A stretch of DNA of 64,000 bases. It comes from a virus. The notes beneath the pieces were generated by a model. The model was not told the origin of the DNA. It did no database searches and worked only from the letters and a program-made list of their open reading frames with translations. The stretch is taken from positions 53,955 through 117,954 of the IMG/VR virus record IMGVR_UViG_3300033388_002987. One strand, written 5' to 3'. The translations under genes were made by a program, and so were the position numbers. Positions 25,927 through 35,700 of the stretch are shown piece after piece (positions within the stretch are counted from its first letter, which is position 1; every line of letters starts with the position of its first letter).

Positions 25927-25951
25927 AAGGCTTCATTCAAAGGAAGGTATT

Positions 25952-26722
25952 ATGCCAAAACTAAAAACCACAGAAGAGTTCATAGCAGATGCTATAAAAG
26001 TTCACGGAATTACCTATGACTACAGTAATGTATCTTATAGTAATTCTCATACGAAGGTTGACATTATATGTAGCATACATGGTGTATTCAGTATGAAACC
26101 GTGTAACCACACTACCTCAAAGCAAGGGTGTGCTAAGTGTGCTGGTAACATACAGCTAACTACTACTGAGTTTATTGAGAAGGCAGTTGCTGTGCACGGT
26201 AACAAGTACAGTTATGACAAAGTAGAGTATACTACTTCACATAACACAGTGACTATAGAATGTAACGTGCATGGTGATTTTGAGCAGCAAGCGTATGTAC
26301 ATTTACAAGGGCATGGCTGTCACCCGTGTGGTTCTAAAGAAGCAGGTTTAAAAAATCAATATAACCCTGATATATGGACATATAGAGGGTGGGACGAGGC
26401 TGGTAGAAGTTCTAAAAACTTTACTGGGTACTCTATGTATATACTGAGATGTATTGGTAAGGATGAAGAATTTTTTAAAATTGGGAAAACATTTATGCCT
26501 TTAAATAGGCGCTTTTCTGGTCCCACTGCACTGCCTTACACGTGGAGTAGCCTACACAGTATTACAGGTGACTCCTTGTACATAAGTACACTAGAGGAGT
26601 ACCTCCACCGAGAGTTACGCAATTTCAAGTATGTACCTGCAAAACCATTTAACGGATGTAAAGAGTGTTACAATGCAGACATACTTGATAACTACATAAA
26701 ATTAATTGATAAATTTAAATAA
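25952..26722 (+). CDS. GIY-YIG endonuclease with two DUF723-like repeats
   Basis: 256 residues. Two N-terminal repeats of about 65 residues share F[I].[DK]A..VHG..Y.Y..V.Y and end in CxxHG...GC..C, DUF723-like zinc-binding units for DNA recognition. The C terminus has a GIY-YIG-type core beginning YSMYILRCIG...FKIGKT. It has its own promoter-like leader and is flanked by terminator and helicase, as expected for a free-standing homing endonuclease. Confidence 0.82.
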   Translation: MPKLKTTEEFIADAIKVHGITYDYSNVSYSNSHTKVDIICSIHGVFSMKPCNHTTSKQGCAKCAGNIQLTTTEFIEKAVAVHGNKYSYDKVEYTTSHNTVTIECNVHGDFEQQAYVHLQGHGCHPCGSKEAGLKNQYNPDIWTYRGWDEAGRSSKNFTGYSMYILRCIGKDEEFFKIGKTFMPLNRRFSGPTALPYTWSSLHSITGDSLYISTLEEYLHRELRNFKYVPAKPFNGCKECYNADILDNYIKLIDKFK

Positions 26723-26731
26723 GGAACCTAT

Positions 26732-28195
26732 ATGGGGTTAACACCACAACAACAGGAAGCAGTTGACGCTGTATGTAAGGAGGGCCCGCAGCTAGTTAAG
26801 ATTAAGGCAGTGGCTGGGTCAGGTAAGACACACACATTAATTGAAATAGCTAAAACGCTGGATCCTACTTCTGGATTATATTTGGCATATAATCGTGCAA
26901 TCAGCGAGGAAGCCGCTCAAAAGTTCAAAGGTACTAAAATCAAGTGCTCAACAATACACTCCCTCGCCTACGGCTCAGTCGTACGCCAGTACGGCCTTAA
27001 AGTAGGCTTCTTTGGTGTACGTAACGTGCAACCAGCTACTGAGAGTTATCCAGTACGTAAAAAGGTCGTAGACCTTTTAGAAGTCTTTTTCCTATCAGAG
27101 TATACTGATATTGTACAGTTCTTTACTGACAAAGGTACACCTACTCATATTCAAGATGTATGTATAGAAAACTTAAACCTAATGACTACTGGTAAGATAT
27201 CATGTAGTCATAGCTTCTACCTTAAACTATTTCATATTTATATGGCAACTGGTGAGATAGAAACACCTGAAGTAGACTTACTTCTAGTAGACGAAGCAGG
27301 GGATATCACACCACTTACTTTAGATATCTTTAGACTTATTAAAGCTCCTAAAAAGGTTGCTGTTGGTGATCCTATGCAAAATATCTACAGCTTTAATAAT
27401 ACTATTAATGCCTTTACAGAACTTCAAGGTGAAGGTGTTGAGATTGAGTTAACTGAATCATTCAGGGTATCTCACTTAATAGCATCTAGAGTTGGGGAAT
27501 TTGTTTGTAAGCACTTAGATTCTGACTTTCACTTTACTGGTCGTATATATCACCCACAAGCAGTGGCTGATACTAAGGCTTATATTGCTAGAAATAACTC
27601 TGGGCTACTTGAAGAGATGCTCAGACTAAAGCATGAAGATATTCCCTTTCATACAACTAGACGTATTGATACTATTCTAGAGTTGCCAATTATCTTAGCT
27701 AACCTTGGTAGTGGTAATCCTATTGAAGGTTACCAATATAAACACCTTGAAAAGTTACGTAGTGACTGGGAAAAGACTCCAATGCTACAAACTGTACATA
27801 GTACTGTGGGAAAATACGTACTTGCATCGTCTAAGGATGATGACGATATTATGCGTGCCTTTAATGTAGTAATGCGTTATGGCCCTGGAGAGTTAAATAG
27901 ACTAGTTAAGTATGCTAAGGACTGTGCTAAAAAAGAATGTTCTCTAACACTTACCACAGCTCACTCTTCTAAAGGCCTTGAGTTTGGTGAAGTTGAGATT
28001 GCACCAGATCTTAATGAAAAGGTAGCTGACTCTTTATATAAAATTACGTTTGAATATAAGCACTACAATGCTGTTACATCTGACGCTAAAATAGCTGAGC
28101 TTAAAGAAGAGCTGCGTTTAGGGTATGTTGCAGCAACTAGAGCCATGATAACGCTTACTAATGCTACTTTTCTACCTCAGGGAATAATTTCTTAA
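26732..28195 (+). CDS. UvrD/Rep-like SF1 DNA helicase
   Basis: 487 residues with all SF1A motifs: Q-motif LTPQQQEAV, Walker A AVAGSGKTHT (K32), II LLLVDEAGD, III AVGDPMQNIYSF, IV ELTESFR, V TTAHSSKGLEF and VI LGYVAATRA. Motif II has DEAG rather than DExQ. Shorter than UvrD, like phage Dda-type helicases. Probable role in replication restart or origin opening. Last gene of the rightward block apart from one tiny gene. Confidence 0.88.
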   Translation: MGLTPQQQEAVDAVCKEGPQLVKIKAVAGSGKTHTLIEIAKTLDPTSGLYLAYNRAISEEAAQKFKGTKIKCSTIHSLAYGSVVRQYGLKVGFFGVRNVQPATESYPVRKKVVDLLEVFFLSEYTDIVQFFTDKGTPTHIQDVCIENLNLMTTGKISCSHSFYLKLFHIYMATGEIETPEVDLLLVDEAGDITPLTLDIFRLIKAPKKVAVGDPMQNIYSFNNTINAFTELQGEGVEIELTESFRVSHLIASRVGEFVCKHLDSDFHFTGRIYHPQAVADTKAYIARNNSGLLEEMLRLKHEDIPFHTTRRIDTILELPIILANLGSGNPIEGYQYKHLEKLRSDWEKTPMLQTVHSTVGKYVLASSKDDDDIMRAFNVVMRYGPGELNRLVKYAKDCAKKECSLTLTTAHSSKGLEFGEVEIAPDLNEKVADSLYKITFEYKHYNAVTSDAKIAELKEELRLGYVAATRAMITLTNATFLPQGIIS

Positions 28196-28484
28196 TAGGT
28201 TCGGTATGTGAATAGCTCTAATTAATGTGAATAAGATGTGAATAACTTTAACTTAAAGGATTATCATGATGCCTGATAACTACGAATTATGTAGAATTAT
28301 AGAAGACCTCCAAACCATATTTACGTTCGAAGAGATTATAAGTATGATTAACGAAAGTGCAGTTGCTTAATTTTTATACAACTGACTGCCTAATTTTTAT
28401 ACAACTAATTGGTGTAGTATTTGCACAACTTAATGTGAATAACCACCATACCGATGTGAATAACTGTTCAATAAACAGGCAGTA
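28196..28484. repeat. Convergence region with two direct-repeat families
   Basis: The rightward and leftward gene blocks meet here. Family 1, ATGTGAATA(A), occurs five times at 28206, 28225, 28236, 28433 and 28454. Family 2, TAATTTTTATACAACT, occurs exactly at 28368 and 28391 and as TAGTATTTGCACAACT at 28415, a 23-24 bp period. Such iterated short repeats suggest a protein-binding site such as an origin, a regulatory site or a bidirectional terminator region. No strong intrinsic terminator is visible. Confidence 0.75.
28266..28370 (+). CDS. Small acidic protein in the repeat region, 34 aa
   Basis: AAAGGATTATC precedes ATGATG. The product MMPDNYELCRIIEDLQTIF... is acidic and helical. Its stop codon forms the start of the first family-2 repeat. 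Good ribosome site, but very short. Confidence 0.45.
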   Translation: MMPDNYELCRIIEDLQTIFTFEEIISMINESAVA

Positions 28485-31400
28485 CTAGCTACCTAATAAA
28501 TAAGTAGTAGGTATCTCGTGCCCTGATGGGCTTACTACTTCCCACATTCGTTCAAATACTTTGAACGGATTATAAGTATTAAGTCCTTTATCAAAGAAAC
28601 TTGCATCAAGTACATCTGCAGTATCACCAGTAACGAACTGTTGGAAAGCAATATCAGCACCTACTCTAGCAGGATTCTCTTTAACAAATTTAGCAACTAC
28701 TTTTTGAATTCTCACAAAGTACTTCACAAAAAACCATGTACCCATAGCATCCCCATATCTAATATGCTTCTCTAAAGGAGCTTCGTAGTTTACGTAATTA
28801 TCAATAGCATTACGCATAGCCTTAGCTCTAATCTTTACATTAACATCTTCAGGTATCTTATCTCTTACCTTCTCAGCTGCTTCGCTAGCTGATAATCCTT
28901 TATTAGCATACTTATTAACTTCCGATGCCAGCTTTTCAGTAGCATACTTCGTTTGTTGTGCATCAATTTCATTGTAATACTGAGCATACCTAAAATAGAA
29001 GTCACTCACTTGAGTGGCTTTTAATAACATATGATAAGGCTTAGTCTTCTGTGTTAAGAACAAGTGCTGAGCAATACTATTTAATGTTTCATTAGGTATT
29101 ACTTTATTACCAATTTCTTGTAACCAATTAGTAACTTTATTATTCTCATTAGCTGTACTAACATCCTCAACTATAGACTGATACAGCCCAGCATCCATCA
29201 ATGGTGCTACTGTATTATTAGCTACGCTCGCTGTAAGCTCACGTATTCTAGCGTCTACATCTCTAGCTCCACCCTTTTTAGCTCTTATTAAATTACCCAA
29301 CTCTCTCTTATCAAGCTCATATGCCTTTAACTCTTTAGCTGCTGTTAGCATTAGCTTAAGCCCTTTAACCGGATGCACTCCAACATATAAAAGTATCTTA
29401 AAGTTTGACCATACATTACCAAGCAGTACTTCAGGTGTCTTAATAACAATATTACCTTTAGCAATTTGCATTGTATCTTGCCATACACTTTCTATATGTC
29501 TTAGTTTCTTTTTATACTTTAATGGAAGGTTATCAAATACTTTAGCTTGTGATAAACTCCAGTCATCTTCTCCAAAAGCAATAGTTAATAATTTCTTATT
29601 AATAATAATCTTATCACTACCAAACTTCTTCGAAGCATAAGCTCTGGTTGCCTTAGGTAATCTAGCCCATAATTCTTCATAACCATTCTTAGGTGTTTTG
29701 ATATCTATATCATAATCATCACCAGTTAAATCACTGCCTTCTATTGTAATAAACTCTTTCTTACTTTTTTCATTGTAGTTATTTTCATAATCATCAAATA
29801 ATATATCAATAGTACTTTCATTATGTCTGGTAGTAGCATCTGCAGTACCCATTGTACCCCATGACTTAGCTAGGTTTTCGGTTCCTCTAGTTTCCATGTC
29901 TAAGAATTGCTTCTTATCAGTTATACTCATAGTAACTCTAAAATCAACCACTTCGCCTTGACTATTATAAATTGGGCTCATACCAAGAGAGTTTCTATCA
30001 GCCTTAAATTGTGCTAATGTAGCTTTAAATAATGTATTAAACTTTGCTCTCTTCTTAATTTTATCCCATTCTTTCACATCAGCGTCAGACTCTGCATGAA
30101 TAATATCCATTAAACTAAGGCCTCTAGATTTCTTATCTTGTAGTCCTAGTGCTCCATTAGCTCTCTTGACAGCAGGTTCACCTGTCTTAAACATACCATA
30201 GTTACGTAAGTTGCCAGGTAAATCTTTTACCTCTTTTAATAATACATACCCTTGCGCTTCAAGGTTAGCTTTCTGGCTCATAGGATGAAACTCAAGTACA
30301 TTATCAGACTTATAAGTTTCTTTGACATAACCCTTAATACGCTTATGCAAGTTACTTCTCATTTCTTCAGTTGATGCTACTTGTAGCCCAATAGATGAGT
30401 CAATAAACCCATTAACGCCTTTCATAACTTGCTTAGTATAAGCATCACGACTTAACGGCTTATCTAATGTAAGTTTATACCTCTCTTTAGCCTTACCCCA
30501 TAACGTTTGAGAGTAATCTATATAACTCTCTCCTGTCATAAAGTCTCTTAAGGTGTTTTTAGCACTATCTGCTGTAGCATCTAAGGCCTTATAGCTAATA
30601 AGTTGGTCTATTTGCTTAATAGTCTCGTCAGTTGCAGATTTTATAGCACCACCAAACCCATCAGCTATATTAGCTGCATTAGTAGCAGTCCCTACACCAG
30701 TTACCATATAAGCCACTTGTGACTCTATATCTGCTAACTGCTGTGGTGATAGCCCTTGGCTTAGCTCATCTATCTTAGTTTGTACCTTACTAGAATCCTT
30801 TAGAAGCTCTAGGAGCTCTTCAGCAGTTAACCCTAGGCTTTGTATGTCTGTACGTAGAACAACGTCTGTAAGTGACTCGTTGTTACCTAGATTAAGTATA
30901 TCATTATTGATACCAATTCCTTCGAACCAATCTTTATCAGATTGTGCTAACACGTCTTCATACGTCTTCTCACGCATCTCATCAACTGCCTTAGTAAGTT
31001 TTAATATAGCATCAGCTAATTGATTGTAAGCCCCCTTCTGTGTTAGAAAGTCTCTACCTATACTTCTAATCATTCCTTGCTCTAATAACCCTACAGCCTC
31101 AAACATAGCGTTAGTAGTCTTAGCATATGACTCTGCTACGGCTCTACTAGCCTTCGCACCCTTAGTCAGCTGATTCATCTTATACACAGTAGGCATTGCT
31201 AATATAATCCTCAGCATGTTATTCATAATGTCATAAACATCTTTAGATAATACTACTGCAAAGTTTCCTGTATTAGTCTTATCATTAGCCTTACCTATTA
31301 GCTTATCCATTTTTTTCTTTAGACTAACAAACTCAGTAAGGTCTTCAGTACTTAGTACACCATTACCTTTAGACTCAATAGTCTCATCCAGTGCTCCTCC

Positions 31401-32783
31401 TAGAGTAATCAATGGCTTAGTAATTTGACGTAGGCTTTTATTAGACATCTCTATAACCTCTTGAGCCTTCTCCATACCTTTATTAATAGTTTCCATAGTC
31501 TGACTACCAGCAACCTTCTCAGTAGCCTGGTAGTTAGCTCGCATAAGCTTGAATACAAGGTCAGCACCTTCAGTAGTAACATCTCCACTACCTTTACGCT
31601 TAGCAAATCCCACTATTCTCTCTATTATATTAAGTAACATCTTACGTAACTTATCAATGACAGTATCACTATCTTTAACAGTATTAGTAGTAACGGCATT
31701 AATGTCTCTCATACCCTCTCTAAACATAGCATTAGTTGTAATAGCAGCCATGAACTCATGCAGTCCATTACCATGAGTGTCGTTGAATATATAATCCCAC
31801 TTATCTTGTGCTTGCTTCTTCTGGTACTCAGTATAAACAACTCCATCATTGATACCTGGTAACAATGTCTCCCAAGTAGACTCTTTAGTAGCCTTAGCAT
31901 ATAAGTCTTTTAGATCTCTCTTGAACGCAATAATATCAACGTCTTTAGCTATGTTTTTACTATTACTCATAACAAAGTCCATAACAGCATGTATTGACTC
32001 ATGCACATACACTTCCTGATTCGTCATTGAAAAATTATTTCTAAACTCAGCTGCAGGCCCATGTAAATCAAGTCTTACTTCAAGGCTGTCATTATTAGGG
32101 TCGTAATGCCCTTGTGCCTCAATCACACTATCCAGTGTACTCCTCTTAAGAGTTACATCTTTATCTTTAAAATCATTAACCATATTTCTAATAGTATTCA
32201 ATGTAGTAGTAAGTAAGTTACTATGTGCCTCATTAAAGTTTTCACCCATATTAGCTTTATCAAGCTCTATGAATGCTTCATTAAGCTTAACAGTCTTATC
32301 AACACTACCATCAGTATCAATATAATACTCTTCAAACTCAAGGTGTGATATAGGCTCTGTAACACCTCTACTTCCAATAGTTATACGTCTAGTAAGCTTT
32401 ACAAGACTCTCACCCTTAGCATTTCGATAGCCATGGGCTATCTCTGCATTAAGTAATTTAGCAAAGTTATCATTACTCTTATTATTATTGAATTGGTCAG
32501 TAAGTAGCTGTACTTCTTTACTTACTTCGATATAAGGTTGCTTATCTTTAGTAAGTGGAATAGCTTGACTGGCATTAGCTCTAATAGAGGCCGTCATGTC
32601 TTTAGCATCAAACACTTCCTGCTCTGATAAGTCTTTAGCTCTGTCTACTACTTGCTCAGCTAGCTCGTAGGCCTTAACTTTAATAGCCGGGCCACCGAGG
32701 TCCGGGCTTGTCTTCTTTAACTCTACTATTGCTCTCTTAGCAATATCATCTACCATTAGCTGCCTTGCTCTACACTTTGCCAT
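28485..32783 (-). CDS. Giant virion protein with metallopeptidase motif, 1432 aa
   Basis: Zinc-peptidase motif HESIH at 261-265 and a downstream HEFMA at 342-346 that can give the third ligand, the same layout as two copies in the neighbouring RNA polymerase protein. The rest is long and mostly helical, with no other recognised catalytic site. It starts 8 bases after the virion RNA polymerase gene behind AAGGAA. The two proteins together (3374 residues) are about the size of N4's single 3500-residue gp50, so this may correspond to the C-terminal encapsidation part as a separate chain. Probably packaged and ejected with the DNA. Last gene of the late operon. Confidence 0.6.
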   Translation of the reverse strand: MAKCRARQLMVDDIAKRAIVELKKTSPDLGGPAIKVKAYELAEQVVDRAKDLSEQEVFDAKDMTASIRANASQAIPLTKDKQPYIEVSKEVQLLTDQFNNNKSNDNFAKLLNAEIAHGYRNAKGESLVKLTRRITIGSRGVTEPISHLEFEEYYIDTDGSVDKTVKLNEAFIELDKANMGENFNEAHSNLLTTTLNTIRNMVNDFKDKDVTLKRSTLDSVIEAQGHYDPNNDSLEVRLDLHGPAAEFRNNFSMTNQEVYVHESIHAVMDFVMSNSKNIAKDVDIIAFKRDLKDLYAKATKESTWETLLPGINDGVVYTEYQKKQAQDKWDYIFNDTHGNGLHEFMAAITTNAMFREGMRDINAVTTNTVKDSDTVIDKLRKMLLNIIERIVGFAKRKGSGDVTTEGADLVFKLMRANYQATEKVAGSQTMETINKGMEKAQEVIEMSNKSLRQITKPLITLGGALDETIESKGNGVLSTEDLTEFVSLKKKMDKLIGKANDKTNTGNFAVVLSKDVYDIMNNMLRIILAMPTVYKMNQLTKGAKASRAVAESYAKTTNAMFEAVGLLEQGMIRSIGRDFLTQKGAYNQLADAILKLTKAVDEMREKTYEDVLAQSDKDWFEGIGINNDILNLGNNESLTDVVLRTDIQSLGLTAEELLELLKDSSKVQTKIDELSQGLSPQQLADIESQVAYMVTGVGTATNAANIADGFGGAIKSATDETIKQIDQLISYKALDATADSAKNTLRDFMTGESYIDYSQTLWGKAKERYKLTLDKPLSRDAYTKQVMKGVNGFIDSSIGLQVASTEEMRSNLHKRIKGYVKETYKSDNVLEFHPMSQKANLEAQGYVLLKEVKDLPGNLRNYGMFKTGEPAVKRANGALGLQDKKSRGLSLMDIIHAESDADVKEWDKIKKRAKFNTLFKATLAQFKADRNSLGMSPIYNSQGEVVDFRVTMSITDKKQFLDMETRGTENLAKSWGTMGTADATTRHNESTIDILFDDYENNYNEKSKKEFITIEGSDLTGDDYDIDIKTPKNGYEELWARLPKATRAYASKKFGSDKIIINKKLLTIAFGEDDWSLSQAKVFDNLPLKYKKKLRHIESVWQDTMQIAKGNIVIKTPEVLLGNVWSNFKILLYVGVHPVKGLKLMLTAAKELKAYELDKRELGNLIRAKKGGARDVDARIRELTASVANNTVAPLMDAGLYQSIVEDVSTANENNKVTNWLQEIGNKVIPNETLNSIAQHLFLTQKTKPYHMLLKATQVSDFYFRYAQYYNEIDAQQTKYATEKLASEVNKYANKGLSASEAAEKVRDKIPEDVNVKIRAKAMRNAIDNYVNYEAPLEKHIRYGDAMGTWFFVKYFVRIQKVVAKFVKENPARVGADIAFQQFVTGDTADVLDASFFDKGLNTYNPFKVFERMWEVVSPSGHEIPTTYLLGS

Positions 32784-32791
32784 TGGGTTCC

Positions 32792-35700
32792 TTACTTACA
32801 GTTTTTTATTTTATTAGTTGTTCTAGCCACTTCCCCAGCTATGAACTTATGACTAAACACGTCTGACGCTATGTCACCACTAACAACCTCTCTAACTTTA
32901 TTGCCTTCAGCAATAGCTACATCCTTATCACTAACTGCTTCTAGTCTTACTTTAGGTAACGTAGGCCCATTCATCCAAGATTTTTTAAGTCTCTCAGTCC
33001 ATACAATTCTAGGACCAGTGCCTGTTAATGCCTTTGCGTTGACTTGCTTAATCTCTTTAACATCTTTCTTAACCTGCTCTTGCTCTAAAACCATCGCAGT
33101 AAATGAGTCTACTAAGTAATCATGCATAGTACCTTTACGTTTACCTTGCATTCCTAACATAGTTAGTACAGTATCTATTAACACATCAAGTGCGTTAGTA
33201 AAGTATTCTTTAGGATTAGCAGGTTTTATACTGGCTAGCATTTTAATAACTTTAGGGTTGCTCATACCTTCTGCTAAGAATTCTTCCTTACTCTGCATCC
33301 ATAGTGCATCCATATCTGGGTCTGGTAACATATTAAATACTTCCCAGAATAAATCTTCAACTCTTTTAGTTAACTTGTCTTCAGGGTGTGCCTGCATATA
33401 CGCAACAGACCCAGCGTGTACTAACTCATGAAATCTAACGTACTCAGCATCTTGCTCATTAATGTATTTACTTATAATCTTATAATTTTCATCTGTTAGC
33501 TCTTTAACATCAGCTACTTCTTTTGTTGTTGACGTTGGTTTCAAGTCTTTACTATAATGGCTACTAAGTGCCTCTTTTACAACTTCACCATTAAGGTCTC
33601 CAAGTACTATAGTATTAGTATCCTTAGTGTATTGTCCTAGTATAATCTTACCTAAGTACCCTTCTGTAAACTGTCTAGTAATAAACTCAGGGTCTTCTAC
33701 TATACGTGTTCCCATTACATCCATTATCTTAGCTGAGTACATATCACTCATTTGCTTGTACTGGCCATATGCTGCAGAGTGGAAAGGGTTCCCTTTTCTA
33801 GCTAGGTCAACTGGTGATATATGAAAGTTAGTTATGTCAGATCCTTTATTATCCGACAGTATACCAGAATCCATAGCATTGTCAATTGGTGATACAAACT
33901 CGTTAGGGTATGACTCCGTTGATGACCCTACCACTGGTCTAGGTATAGTAGTCTTTTCCTTAAGCTTAACGTTAGGCTCTTGCCTAGTGTAAGTCTCTCC
34001 CACTCTATCATAATGTGCACCTTCGTAAGCTGCATGCTCAAATCTTATATCCTCATTTAGCAACTCAGTTCTAGCTGTCTCTGACTCATCATGCAGTTTA
34101 ACTAAATCTTGTTGTATACTCTCTACAGTACTAGCTTTATCTTTATCTGATGTACTTTCCTTAACATACTCAGCGTCAACAGCTTTAATGTCTTCTTTAC
34201 TAGCAGCATTAATACTGCTGTTAACACTATTTAATATCTCAGTAACCATACTATACTTAGTAGATACTTGTGCCGTACCTTTATTATATAATTTAGTCCC
34301 TTCAGTAACTTTATCAATAGCAAGTACATTAGCATCATGCACACCAAGCCCCTCAACCTCACTTAATACTAATGACTGTATAGAACCATCTATAAAGTGA
34401 ATTGGCACAACAGCACCAGATGCAAATGATTCAACCATCTTGTATCTCTTAGCTTGCCCACTTAATCTCTTATTATCTGCAAGTCTTACATTAGCTTGGC
34501 CAGACTCTTTAACCCCTTTGAGCAAGTCATAGTTAACTGCCTCGTTACCAAATATCATCATCTTACTTTTAGCATCACCTAATACAGTCTTAATTGCAGG
34601 CAGTGACTCTTCTAACGTCCCAATTATCTCATTAATCTCTGAGTCTTTCAAATGTCTACCAAGTTCTTTTTGTTTATTATCTACAGCTTTATCAAGCTTC
34701 TGTTTAAACAGTCTAAACATCATAGTAAATGAGTTATTTATCTTACGCCCAGCCTCTATATAATCTCCGTATGTCTCAGTAAACGTTTCTTCTAAAGCAG
34801 TACCAACACTAGCTTTAATATTATTACGTATATTATCAGCAAGTACCTCTGGTATTGTATACTTCTTACGTTGAGCTTCTGACATTTCTTGTACTTTCTT
34901 AGCCTCATTTAATGCTAACTGTATAGTAGCTTTACTACCATCTGCAGCTACCCATCCATCTTTAGTATTTTTCATACTGACACCGGAGTCTTTAATTATA
35001 GCTATTACTTGAGCTACATCTTGAGTACTTGAAATATTAGTATATAAACTCTCAATAGCATCATCAGCTATCGTACTTATAATCTTAGGTAGTCCAGAAC
35101 CATAATTAAATACCATAAACGGGTTCTTCATAAAGTTTCTACTAATAGTTTTTATAGCCTCATCTACACCAGTACTTAACGCTAACTCGGTAGCTCTCTT
35201 GTTGGCACGTACGTACCAACTACGTCTATCACCCTTAGGTAGGTTATCCTCAATAGTTTTGGCAATCTTAGGCAGCTTACGCGTCATTACCTCAGCAGGT
35301 GTATTATACGCATCAGTATAGCCGGCTTGCTCAGCCTGTCTACCATAACTAGTATTCTCATTAAAATCAAAGAATACTCCGCCTTTAGCTAGGAAGTTCT
35401 TAACATCTTTAATAATAGGCATTTGCAATATCTTAAGTATAAACCCTGACGTAACTGCATCTGTCTCAATAGGTAACTTAGACTCAAAACCAACTAATGT
35501 TTTATTCTTAGCTTCGTATTTATTAGTAGCTCTTAGCTCGGCAAGCCCACCTATAGTGTGCTCTATATCATGTGACCAGCCATTATCTTGCACCTCTATA
35601 AGTATCTCTAAGTCAGTTTTACCATCAGTAATCATCTTATCAAGTTTGGTCTTAAGTTCACTCCATTCTTTAAGTGCGTTAGCCTTTGACTTCTTATCTA

